This document shows positions 35,054-43,207 of a DNA stretch of 64,000 bases, piece by piece. Below the pieces are notes generated by a model that saw only the letters and a program-made list of their open reading frames with translations, was not told where the DNA came from and did no database searches. The DNA comes from Allobosea sp. TND4EK4 (lineage in GTDB: Bacteria > Pseudomonadota > Alphaproteobacteria > Rhizobiales > Beijerinckiaceae). How positions within the stretch are numbered: position 1 is the first letter of the stretch; every line of letters begins with the position of its first letter. Both the position numbers and the translations under genes were made by a program. Location of the stretch: the NCBI RefSeq assembly GCF_900156025.1, contig NZ_FTMO01000001.1, forward strand, positions 1 through 64,000, given 5' to 3'.

Positions 35054-37030
35054 ATGAGCGTCGACGGCTTCTCAGAGGCGATCTGGCACTTCATCGGTTA
35101 TGTGCGCATCGCCGATACCACCCTCCGTGGCGAGACGCTCTATCTCGGCGATCCCGCTGCGCGGCAGGCGGATGACCCCTACCCCGGCCTGTTCTCGCGG
35201 GTCCAACGCCCGGAGTTCGAGGATCTCGATTCCCGGCGGCTCGTCTTCAACGAAACGACGTCGCCGGATGCGCTGATCCGCGTCGGCAAGCTTGCGCCGC
35301 AGGCGGTCGAAGGCCCGCGCATCATGCTGCCGCACAACGTGCCCCGCCCTGCGGAGACCCACCCGCTGCCCGATTTCGACGAAGGTCTGCCCGGCTATGG
35401 CTACAGCATCCAGCGCCTGATCACCGTCGAATATGAGAGCGGCGGCACCGAGACGCTGCTCAACGTTCATCAGGTGAACCATATCGACGATCGCGACGCC
35501 ATCACGACCGATCTGGTTCGCGATGCGCAGGGCAGGGTTCTGCAACTCCCCGAGCTCGATGTCGGCCCGGCCATGGTCCAGATGACCAAGGAGGCCGTGG
35601 AAGCCGGCCATGCACCGCTGCCGGTCGAGGCGGCGCAGAATACGGAAAGCCTGCTGGCCGCGATCGATCGGCTCGATGCGCGCTGGGCTCAGACGGGCCA
35701 CCTTTCGGCCGAGACGCCGGATAGCGCTCCGCCCGCCGGGCGCATCGTCGACGGGCAGACGAGCACGGAAGCGCTCGTCACGCCGGGCCTTGACGAGATC
35801 ATGCCCTGGCGCCCCTTGATCACTCAGGACGAAGCGCTGACCAGCAAGACCCTGACTGGCGTCGGCCCTTCGGCGCCTGCCGGCGTCACCGCCATCACGG
35901 GCCAGAACAGCCACGTCAATGATGCGGGCATCGTCGATGTCAACGAGGCCTCAGGCTCGATGATTGTCGGCGGGGACAGCTATTTCAGCCGCGGCATCGT
36001 GCAGGTCAACGTGCTGACCGATAGCGACCATGTCGAGATCACCGCGGGCGATCCGCTGCAGGCGGTCCTGGCGACCCATGGGAACGAGGTCCACAACGTC
36101 GCCGAATTCGTCAATCACGAGATGACGGCGACCTATAAGGGGGCGGCAGGAACGGCGCTGTGGCACGTCGATGTGCTTCAAGGAAACTTCTACGACATCA
36201 AGACGGTTGTGCAGTTTAACGGCATCGATGACAGCGACCGGGTCATCCAGGCCAACTCCGGGACGTATTTCGAGGCCTCGACGGGCCTCAACGCGCAGGC
36301 CAACCTCACCCGTGTCACAAATCTCGACAATTATGACCTCATCGTCATCCGCGGCGATTACCATCGTGCGGATTGGATTTACCAATACAACATCGTCTAC
36401 GACTGCGACACGGCGACGCTGGCGGCGTTGGGGGGAGACGATACGCCCGATGCCGATATCCGGGCGACCACCGGATTTCACCAGCTCACCAATACCGCCT
36501 CGATCACCACCTATGACAGCGCTGGCTACCAGCCGCTCAGCGATGCGCATCGACAACTGATCTCGGACCTTGCGGACGGCGTCACCATCCTGAAGCCGAG
36601 CGGGGAATGGAAGCTTGCGGGCAACAGCAGCGGGACGCTGAACGTCCTGTTCGTGGACGGCGATTATTTCGACGTCAACACGATTACCCAGTTCAACGTC
36701 ATCGCGGATGCCGATCAATCCCTTCAGATCTCGAAGAGTGGCGGGCTCATAGGGGCAGCGACCGGCGGCAACTCGGCCCAGAATTTCGCTCAGATCATCG
36801 ATCCCGGCACGCTCTCGGCCTCGAAATATCTCGGCGGCCAAACCTATGACGCCGCCGTCCTTGTCCAGGCGAACATCGTGACCGACAGCGACACGGTTGT
36901 CTTCCACGACACCCATACGCTCGCCCCCGAGCTGGTGGCCTTCATGCCGGATGTGGACGTCCCCCCTTCCAGCAGCGAGCCCGTCGCACCGCGGACCGCG
37001 GACGTGTCGCACCACGACGTTTTGATCTGA
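35054..37030 (+). CDS. Large repeat protein, putative second non-RTX type I secretion substrate
   Basis: 658 aa from the ATG at 35054 (a GTG one codon earlier is possible). I do not recognise a named family. The first ~300 residues are unique (IWHFIGYVRIADTTLRGETLY). From about residue 305 a ~24-residue motif recurs five times, at ~305, 374, 432, 534 and 594: a G-D/N-x-Y/F start, then hydrophobic-V-x-Q-x-N-(V/I), then D-(S/A)-D. A partial sixth lies at ~136. Each unit is followed by a segment with Asn-Ala/Val and Asp. No signal peptide, no RTX glycine repeats; the C-terminus is acidic and proline-rich. Placed directly before a T1SS ABC gene (30 bp), so it is probably secreted by it. A beta-solenoid-like fold is a guess. 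Confidence 0.7.
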   Translation: MSVDGFSEAIWHFIGYVRIADTTLRGETLYLGDPAARQADDPYPGLFSRVQRPEFEDLDSRRLVFNETTSPDALIRVGKLAPQAVEGPRIMLPHNVPRPAETHPLPDFDEGLPGYGYSIQRLITVEYESGGTETLLNVHQVNHIDDRDAITTDLVRDAQGRVLQLPELDVGPAMVQMTKEAVEAGHAPLPVEAAQNTESLLAAIDRLDARWAQTGHLSAETPDSAPPAGRIVDGQTSTEALVTPGLDEIMPWRPLITQDEALTSKTLTGVGPSAPAGVTAITGQNSHVNDAGIVDVNEASGSMIVGGDSYFSRGIVQVNVLTDSDHVEITAGDPLQAVLATHGNEVHNVAEFVNHEMTATYKGAAGTALWHVDVLQGNFYDIKTVVQFNGIDDSDRVIQANSGTYFEASTGLNAQANLTRVTNLDNYDLIVIRGDYHRADWIYQYNIVYDCDTATLAALGGDDTPDADIRATTGFHQLTNTASITTYDSAGYQPLSDAHRQLISDLADGVTILKPSGEWKLAGNSSGTLNVLFVDGDYFDVNTITQFNVIADADQSLQISKSGGLIGAATGGNSAQNFAQIIDPGTLSASKYLGGQTYDAAVLVQANIVTDSDTVVFHDTHTLAPELVAFMPDVDVPPSSSEPVAPRTADVSHHDVLI

Positions 37031-37060
37031 CCACCATCACCGCAGCAGCAGGGGGACCAC

Positions 37061-39019
37061 ATGTCTGATGACCACGATCAGCCCCCTGCCGCCCGGGGAG
37101 ATCGCCTTCCAAGAGCCACCCCTTTTGATCCCGGCGCCTTTTTGGCCGAGGACGCCTCAGCGGCTGCTAAACCCTCTCATGTTCGTCCCAAGTTGCCATC
37201 GGGGGCGCCGACAAGCGCAGCTGCGCCGGCTCGCACCGCCTCTACCCCGCCAGCGACCTCGCGCTCACCCATCGAGCAGCGCCTCGGTGACCGCGACTTC
37301 AAGCAAATTTTCAGCAAGGGCCTCGCCGATGCGCGTCAGAACCTTCTGACGGTTGCGCTGTTTTCGATCGTGGTGAACACCCTCGTCCTCGCCATTCCGA
37401 TCTATCTCTTCCAGATGTCGGACCGCGTTCTCACGAGCCGCAGCCTCGACACGTTGACAATGCTCACCCTGATCGTGGTCGTCGCCGTCGCGGCTCATGT
37501 CGTGCTGGACATGCTGCGGCGCTTCATCCTCGTACGCGTCGCTGTCGATGTCGAAAGCCGGCTCGGCGCTCCGGTTCTGGCCGCAGCGGCCAAGGCTGCA
37601 CAAACAGGCGGCGGGCGCGAGTTCCAGATTCTTGCCGACCTTCAGCAGATCCGCAGCTTCCTGACCGGGCCGGTCATTCTGACCATCCTCGATGCACCGA
37701 CCGCGCCGATCTACCTACTTGCGGTGTTCCTGATCCACCCGCATCTCGGCTACATCGTCTCGACGGCCGCATTGCTCCTTTTTGGTGTCGCCTACGTGAA
37801 TCAGCGGGTAACCGCGGGACCTTTCTCGAAAGCGAGCGCCTATTCCACACGCGCGAACATGCAGGCCGAGGCGATGTCCCGGAATGCCCAGGTCATGAAC
37901 GCCATGGGCATGATCCCAGAAGGCGTGCTGCTGTGGGGCCGCGAGACGGCGGAATCTTTGAAGGCGCAGGTCAAGGCCCAGGATCGCAACAACATCATGA
38001 CCGCGATCTCCAAGTTCTTCCGGCTGGGAACGCAGGTTGCCATGCTGGGCTGGGGCGCCTGGCTGTCGCTGGAAGGCTCTCTGACCGGCGGCATGGTGGT
38101 GGCGTCGTCGGTGGTCGCCGGCCGAGCGCTCGCGCCGCTCGAAGGCACGATTGAAGGTTGGCGCAGCTTCATCCATGCGCGCGCCGCCTATGCCCGGGTC
38201 CAGAACCTTCTGCAGTCCTCGCCGCTCAATCTCGACCGGCTGCGACTGCCGAGCCCGCGCGGCCGCCTCAGCGTCGAGCGCGTCCTGTTCGTGCCGCCGC
38301 CCAACAAGCGGGTCATCCTCAACGGCGTCAGCTTCGGCCTCGAGCCCGGCGAGTCGCTTGCCATCGTCGGCGCCTCGGGCTCGGGCAAGTCCACGATCGC
38401 CAAGATGCTGGTGGGATCGATCATGCCGACAGCGGGCAATGTTCGCCTCGACCTGATGGATCTGCGCAACTGGGACCCGCGTCAGTTCGGCGAAAGCGTC
38501 GGTTATCTGCCGCAGGACGTTCAGCTCTTCCCTGGGTCGATCAAGGCCAACATTGCGAGAATGCGCGAGGAGGCCAACGATATCGACATCTTCGAAGCGG
38601 CGGAGATCGCCGGCATCCACGACATGATCTCGCATTTTGCTCACGGCTACGAGACTCAGATCGGCATGGACGGCGGCCCCCTCTCGGGCGGCCAGAAGCA
38701 ACGCATCGGGCTCGCGCGTGCCTTCTTCGGCAATCCCAAGCTGGTGGTCCTCGACGAGCCAAACTCGAATCTGGACGTCAGCGGTGAACGAGCGCTGGCG
38801 GTTTCATTTGAGCGTGCCAAGGCCCGCTCCATCACGATCGTCGCGGTAACACAGCGTCCGGCGCTGCTGCGCAGCGTCGACAAGATCATGATGATCCGCG
38901 ACGGCGCGGTGCTCGCGCTTGGCCCCCGCGATGACATCCTGCCGCTGCTCTCAGGCCAGAATGGGCTCGAAGCAGCTGCGCCCAATCCCACTCCACCTGC
39001 CCCCGCACCCGCCGTCTGA
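37061..39019 (+). CDS. Type I secretion ABC transporter, PrtD/LapB-like
   Basis: 652 aa. A ~75-residue proline/alanine-rich N-terminal extension precedes a six-helix membrane domain (LLTVALFSIVVNTLVLAIPI, IPIYLFQMSDRVLTSRSLDT, PTAPIYLLAVF) typical of PrtD-family exporters without a C39 peptidase. The ATPase has Walker A GASGSGKST, signature LSGGQKQRIGLARA and Walker B LVVLDEPNSNLD. It would couple ATP hydrolysis to export of unfolded substrates with the HlyD-like protein and a TolC-type outer membrane channel, which is not in this cassette. GGGGGA lies just upstream of the ATG. The HlyD gene follows at once. Confidence 0.93.
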   Translation: MSDDHDQPPAARGDRLPRATPFDPGAFLAEDASAAAKPSHVRPKLPSGAPTSAAAPARTASTPPATSRSPIEQRLGDRDFKQIFSKGLADARQNLLTVALFSIVVNTLVLAIPIYLFQMSDRVLTSRSLDTLTMLTLIVVVAVAAHVVLDMLRRFILVRVAVDVESRLGAPVLAAAAKAAQTGGGREFQILADLQQIRSFLTGPVILTILDAPTAPIYLLAVFLIHPHLGYIVSTAALLLFGVAYVNQRVTAGPFSKASAYSTRANMQAEAMSRNAQVMNAMGMIPEGVLLWGRETAESLKAQVKAQDRNNIMTAISKFFRLGTQVAMLGWGAWLSLEGSLTGGMVVASSVVAGRALAPLEGTIEGWRSFIHARAAYARVQNLLQSSPLNLDRLRLPSPRGRLSVERVLFVPPPNKRVILNGVSFGLEPGESLAIVGASGSGKSTIAKMLVGSIMPTAGNVRLDLMDLRNWDPRQFGESVGYLPQDVQLFPGSIKANIARMREEANDIDIFEAAEIAGIHDMISHFAHGYETQIGMDGGPLSGGQKQRIGLARAFFGNPKLVVLDEPNSNLDVSGERALAVSFERAKARSITIVAVTQRPALLRSVDKIMMIRDGAVLALGPRDDILPLLSGQNGLEAAAPNPTPPAPAPAV

Positions 39020-39030
39020 TGGAGGCCGCC

Positions 39031-40371
39031 ATGGCAGAACAGATTCTGATCCGCCCTTGGTATGCCGACATCCCTCGCGAGCCGCGGCTAGCCAAAGTGG
39101 CCGGCGTCGCCATCATGGCCTCGGTGCTTCTGGGCTTCGGCGTATGGGGCAACACCGCCCCGATCGCCGGCGCGGTGATCGCCAATGGCCTGTTCGTCAC
39201 CACCGGCCAGAACAAGACGATCCAGCATCTTGAAGGCGGCGTTATCCGGGAAATCCTTGTCCGCGAAGGCGATATCGTCGAGCCTGGCCAGCTCCTCGTT
39301 CAGCTGGACGACGTCGCCGCGCGGGCCGAATTGCGTCGGCTGCAATTGCGACTTTACCGGGCCGAGACCATCGAGGCCCGGCTGAATGCCGAGGTGCAGG
39401 GCGAAGAAGGCTGGAGCGTTCCGTCACACCTCTCCGATCGCGCTCGCGATCCCGAGTTCGCCGGCTTGCTCAGGACGCAGACGGGGACCTTCGTAGCTCA
39501 TCAGCGCAGCATGCAGAACGAGGTTATCGTTCATCGCAAGGCGATCGACGGATTGAACGAGAAACTAACGGGCAGCCAAGCCCAGCTCGGCTCCGTCCAG
39601 AAGCAGCTTCAACTGATCCGCGAGGAGCTCGCCGGCAAGACCGCGCTCCTCGAGCGCGGATACATCCGCAAGCCCGAGGTGCTTGCCCTCCAACGCAATG
39701 CCGCCAACCTTGAAGGGGAACTGGGGCGGATTACTGGCGATATCGGCGACGCTAAAGAGCGCATCGCGCGCGAGATGGAGCTGATCGACGGTGTCAAGCG
39801 CCAAGTGGTCAAGACCGCCTCCGAACAGCTGCAGGACATCGCCGCCGAGCTGAACGACGTTCGCGAACGGCTGCGCACAGCGAGAGGCGTCGCCGAGCGC
39901 ACGCGGATCGTCGCGCCCGTCAAAGGTTCGGTCGTCAAGCTGCGTTACCACACCTCCGGCGGCGTCATTGAAGCAGGCAAGAACGTGATGGACATCGTCC
40001 CCCTGCAGGACGAGATCATCATCGAGGCTAAGGTCCGCCCGCAGGACATCGACAAGATCAAACACAGCCAACTGGCCGTGGTGCGGTTGACCGCCCTGAA
40101 CCAGCGCACGACCCCGATGATCGACGGCCGCATCATCTACATCTCGGCCGACGCCCTGCCCGACGAAAAGCAGCGCGGGTTGCCCAACGGCACCGATCTC
40201 TACGTCGTCCGCGTTCGGCTCGACAGCCATGTCATCGAGCATGTCCCGCATTTCGAGCCGACGCCCGGCATGCCGGCGGAGGTCTTCATCAAGACGTCGG
40301 AACGGACCTTCTTTCAGTATTTGATCCAGCCGCTGAAGGACAGCATGTCACGGGCCTTCCGCGAGACGTGA
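39031..40371 (+). CDS. Type I secretion membrane fusion protein (HlyD/PrtE family)
   Basis: 446 aa from the ATG at 39031 (GGAGG six bases upstream); an ATG at 39019 overlaps the ABC stop and is less likely. One membrane helix at ~25-42 (AGVAIMASVLLGFGVWG), the biotinyl-lipoyl half motif IQHLEGGVIREILVREGDIV, a long coiled-coil hairpin (~105-290), the second lipoyl half (RIVAPVKGSVVKLRYHT) and a beta-barrel end. It spans the periplasm and links the ABC protein to TolC. No tolC is adjacent, so the channel is supplied from elsewhere. Confidence 0.93.
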   Translation: MAEQILIRPWYADIPREPRLAKVAGVAIMASVLLGFGVWGNTAPIAGAVIANGLFVTTGQNKTIQHLEGGVIREILVREGDIVEPGQLLVQLDDVAARAELRRLQLRLYRAETIEARLNAEVQGEEGWSVPSHLSDRARDPEFAGLLRTQTGTFVAHQRSMQNEVIVHRKAIDGLNEKLTGSQAQLGSVQKQLQLIREELAGKTALLERGYIRKPEVLALQRNAANLEGELGRITGDIGDAKERIAREMELIDGVKRQVVKTASEQLQDIAAELNDVRERLRTARGVAERTRIVAPVKGSVVKLRYHTSGGVIEAGKNVMDIVPLQDEIIIEAKVRPQDIDKIKHSQLAVVRLTALNQRTTPMIDGRIIYISADALPDEKQRGLPNGTDLYVVRVRLDSHVIEHVPHFEPTPGMPAEVFIKTSERTFFQYLIQPLKDSMSRAFRET

Positions 40372-40612
40372 ATGGGGGCCGACGGATCAGGGCAGACGGC
40401 CTTGCTTTGGAGCCTGGCGACGGAGGAGCCCCGTCGATGCGAACCGCCGCAGATGGCGCGAGGAGGCTTTCCTGGAAACAGGTGCCCGGACCTTGCGGCG
40501 CGCGGCGCACCTGCCAGAAGGGCTGCTCGCCGGCCACAGACTAAAAATGAAATGTCCCCATCACAAGAATGCAATCGGGATCGCACCCATCCAGCTAAGT
40601 CTCTGATTGAGA

Positions 40613-40662
40613 TGGCGCGGGCGACGGGGCTCGAACCCGCGACCTCCGGCGTGACAGGCCGG
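40613..40662 (-). other. 3' half of tRNA-Asp(GUC) (positions 27-76), putative attachment site
   Basis: On the minus strand the 50 nt read as anticodon stem-loop (CCGGC CTGTCAC GCCGG, anticodon GUC), extra loop, T-arm (CGGGTTCGAGCCCCG) and acceptor strand with encoded CCA. The acceptor 5' strand and D-arm are missing; unrelated sequence begins exactly at the anticodon stem base. Such exact 3' halves are left when integrases insert at tRNA genes, so this is a likely attR/attL site and not a working tRNA. Given the orientation, the intact gene would lie to the right, beyond the window. Confidence 0.8.
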
Positions 40663-41065
40663 GAATTGTTCGATGGATGCAAAATTCGATTACAAGATCC
40701 GAGCTGCGAACGGGGGCGGAAACTCGGGAAATGTGTAAGGAGCAATGGCCCCCGAACGGTTGCGCCCAGCCTTCACCTATCGCCCGAGACACGCCACCTC
40801 TTAACAGCCTCCTCCAGCCCTGACTAAAACGCGTATCGAACCGGCCCGGCAGCCCAGCCCGGCGTGGCGAAGCGGAAAACGGGCAGGCGAGAAAATCAGG
40901 GACGGGCCGGAGCAGCGCGAAAGTCGATGCTTGGGCAGGTTTTATTTGAGCAGCCAAGACCCCTGCCTTCCTCGCCACGGCAGCCCCGCTGTGCTGTCGC
41001 TCCGCAAGCATCTTGTCCCCGCCAACGAGAAGGACACCGCAAAACCGCTTGCCAGAAACCAATCC

Positions 41066-41082
41066 GTATATGATATATCGAC
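41066..41082. promoter_or_regulatory. Putative GntR operator, copy 1
   Basis: GTATATGATATATCGAC, centred on the palindrome GATATATC, 15 bp upstream of the aminotransferase start. The same core occurs before the ABC/DMFase operon and, imperfectly, before the OtnK/transketolase operons. Confidence 0.6.
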
Positions 41083-41096
41083 AAGCGGAGGACGCC

Positions 41097-42338
41097 ATGA
41101 CCGAGATGAAGAATTCCATCGACGCCGCCTTGCGCGAGCGCGCCCTTCGCGTCGTTCCCGGCGGCATGTGGGGGCATCTGCATGCCGCCAAGCTGCCGGA
41201 TGGCTATCCGCAGTATTTCGCCCGCGCGGAAGGCTGCCGGCTCTGGGATGTCGATGGCCGCTCCTACCTCGATTTCATGTGCAGCTGGGGCCCCAACCTT
41301 CTCGGTCATCATCATCCGGAGATCGAGGCGGCGGCGGAACGGCAGGCCAGGCTCGGCGACTGCATGAATGGCCCGGCCGAGGCGATGGTCGAGCTCGCGG
41401 AGCTGCTGGTCGAGACGATCGGCCATGCCGATTGGGCCCAGTTCCAGAAGAACGGCACCGACGCGACGACCACCTGCGTCACCATCGCTCGCGCCGCGAC
41501 GGGACGGCGCAAGCTGCTCGCAGCCCGTGGCGCCTATCACGGGGCTGTGCCCTGGTGCTCGCCCTCCGTGCTCGGAGTCACCAGCGAGGACCGCGCGCAT
41601 CTTCTCTATTACGAATTCAACAACCCCGAGAGCTTGCAGGCAGCGGCAAAGGAAGCGGGCGACGACCTCGCCGGCATCCTCGTCTCGGCCTATCGCCATG
41701 ATCTGGCGCGCGACCAGGAATTGCCGACGGCCGCTTTCGCGAGGGCTGCCCGCGCCACCTGCGACGAGGCCGGCGCTGCGCTGATCCTCGACGAGGTGCG
41801 CACCGGCTTCCGGCTGGCGCTGGCCGGCAGTTGGGAGCATCTGGGGGTCAGGCCCGATCTCTCCGCCTGGAGCAAGGCGATCGCGAACGGTTACCCGCTC
41901 GCGGCTGTCACCGGCCGCGACTGGATGCGCAAGGCGGCCTCGCAGGTCTTCGTAACCGGCTCGTTCTGGTGCGGTGCGGTGCCGATGGCGGCCGGCGTGG
42001 CGACGCTGGGGGTGCTGCGCCGGGGCGGCGTCGTCGAGCACCTCGAGGCCATGGGGACGAGACTTCGCCAGGGGATCGAAGCCGCAGCAACCCGCCACGG
42101 AATCCGGCTGCGGCAGACGGGGCCGGTCCAGATGCCGCTGATCCTGTTCGAGGACGATCCCGACTTCGCCAAGGGCAACCTTTTCTGCCAGAGCGCCCTC
42201 GCTCGCGGCGTCTATTTCCACCCCCGCCACAACATGTTCCTCTGCGCTGCACATGGCGAGGCCGAAATCGACGAGGCGCTGGCGGCCGCGGATGCTGCGC
42301 TCGCAGCCGTTGCGTCGACCCGGCCAGCCGCCGCCTGA
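41097..42338 (+). CDS. Class III aminotransferase, glutamate-1-semialdehyde aminomutase-like
   Basis: 413 aa from the ATG at 41097 (GGAGG seven bases upstream). Fold-type I PLP enzyme: cofactor Asp232 in LILDEVRTGFR and Schiff-base Lys260 in LSAWSKAIANGYPLAA; the KNGTDATTTCVTIAR segment binds phosphate. It resembles HemL in the core but belongs to a catabolic cluster with a GntR operator, so it probably moves an amino group on a small amino-acid- or amine-type intermediate rather than making haem. The shikimate-dehydrogenase-like gene follows 25 bp later. Confidence 0.88.
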   Translation: MTEMKNSIDAALRERALRVVPGGMWGHLHAAKLPDGYPQYFARAEGCRLWDVDGRSYLDFMCSWGPNLLGHHHPEIEAAAERQARLGDCMNGPAEAMVELAELLVETIGHADWAQFQKNGTDATTTCVTIARAATGRRKLLAARGAYHGAVPWCSPSVLGVTSEDRAHLLYYEFNNPESLQAAAKEAGDDLAGILVSAYRHDLARDQELPTAAFARAARATCDEAGAALILDEVRTGFRLALAGSWEHLGVRPDLSAWSKAIANGYPLAAVTGRDWMRKAASQVFVTGSFWCGAVPMAAGVATLGVLRRGGVVEHLEAMGTRLRQGIEAAATRHGIRLRQTGPVQMPLILFEDDPDFAKGNLFCQSALARGVYFHPRHNMFLCAAHGEAEIDEALAAADAALAAVASTRPAAA

Positions 42339-42363
42339 TCGAAACTGAACCGGAGCTGGCGCA

Positions 42364-43158
42364 ATGACGCGGATCACCGGCAAGACGCGGATCCTCTTCA
42401 TCCTCGGCGATCCGGTGGCACACATCATCGGCTCGTCCCTGCTTAACGAGCATTTCGCCGAGCGAAGCATCGATGCCGCCGTCTCTCCGCTCCATGTCGC
42501 TCCCGGGGACCTGCCGCGCGCCATCGACATGCTGCGCCGCCTGCACAACGTGGCCGGCTTCGGCGTCACGATTCCGCACAAGATCGCGGTCATCCCGCTG
42601 CTCGACAGCGTCGGCGAGCGCGGGCGACAGGTCGGCGCGGTCAACTTCGTCCGCTGCAACCCGGACGGCACGCTGCATGGCGACAATATCGACGGTCTCG
42701 GCTTCGCCGGCGGGCTGGTTGCGGCGAGCGTCACGATCCGCGGCGCGCGCGTGCTGCAGGCGGGCGCCGGCGGCGCAGGACGGGCCATCGCCTTCGCCAT
42801 GGCGGAGGCCGGGGCGGCAGACCTCACCATCGCCAACCGCTCGCCGGATAAGGCCCGGGAACTCGCCGAGGCCGTTTCGCACGCTTACCCCTCCTGCCGC
42901 ACACGGGCGGGAAACGGAGACCCCGCAGCCTGCGACATCGCCATCAACACGACCTCGCTCGGCATGAAGTCCGGCGACGCCCTGCCCATGCCCACTGACC
43001 AGCTGCCGGAAGGTGCCGTCGCGGCGGAGGTGGTGATGACGCCCGAGGTCACGCCCTTCCTCGCCGCCGCCGCTGCGCGTGGCTGCCGGACGGTGGGCGG
43101 CAAGGCCATGCTGCTGGCGCAGTTGCGCGCCGCCTCCGATCTCGTCGGCCTGGCCTGA
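42364..43158 (+). CDS. Shikimate dehydrogenase-like oxidoreductase (AroE family)
   Basis: 264 aa. Catalytic Lys73 in FGVTIPHK and Asp107 in GDNIDGLGF align with the Lys/Asp pair of AroE; the dinucleotide loop is GAGGAGRAIA. The usual substrate-binding HSxSPxxHN stretch is replaced by AHIIGSSLLNEHF, so it should not bind shikimate in the normal way. This matches the catabolic AroE paralogues (quinate/shikimate-like or amino-shikimate variants). Co-transcribed with the aminotransferase upstream. It ends at a bidirectional terminator shared with the convergent DMFase operon. Confidence 0.87.
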   Translation: MTRITGKTRILFILGDPVAHIIGSSLLNEHFAERSIDAAVSPLHVAPGDLPRAIDMLRRLHNVAGFGVTIPHKIAVIPLLDSVGERGRQVGAVNFVRCNPDGTLHGDNIDGLGFAGGLVAASVTIRGARVLQAGAGGAGRAIAFAMAEAGAADLTIANRSPDKARELAEAVSHAYPSCRTRAGNGDPAACDIAINTTSLGMKSGDALPMPTDQLPEGAVAAEVVMTPEVTPFLAAAAARGCRTVGGKAMLLAQLRAASDLVGLA

Positions 43159-43179
43159 CCAGCTCGCCTTGGTCGACGA

Positions 43180-43200
43180 GCGGCCGGGCGCGCCGGCCGC
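43180..43200. terminator. Bidirectional terminator between convergent operons
   Basis: Perfect 8-bp GC stem (43180-43187 against 43193-43200) with a 5-nt loop, followed by a pyrimidine-rich stretch, in the 49 bp between the AroE-like gene and the DMFase-like large subunit. Confidence 0.6.
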
Positions 43201-43207
43201 CTTCTCT

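Larger units (their letters stand above)
40372..41096. other. Non-coding stretch with a tRNA remnant and promoter of the next operon
   Basis: 725 bp between the secretion cassette and the catabolic island with no supported gene. It holds a truncated tRNA-Asp (40613-40662) and a GntR-type operator (41066-41082) just before the aminotransferase gene. Other short frames show no family features. Confidence 0.6.

Noticed and set aside
40613..40662. Functional tRNA-Asp gene
   Set aside because: The acceptor 5' strand, D-arm and part before position 27 are absent, so it cannot fold into a tRNA.
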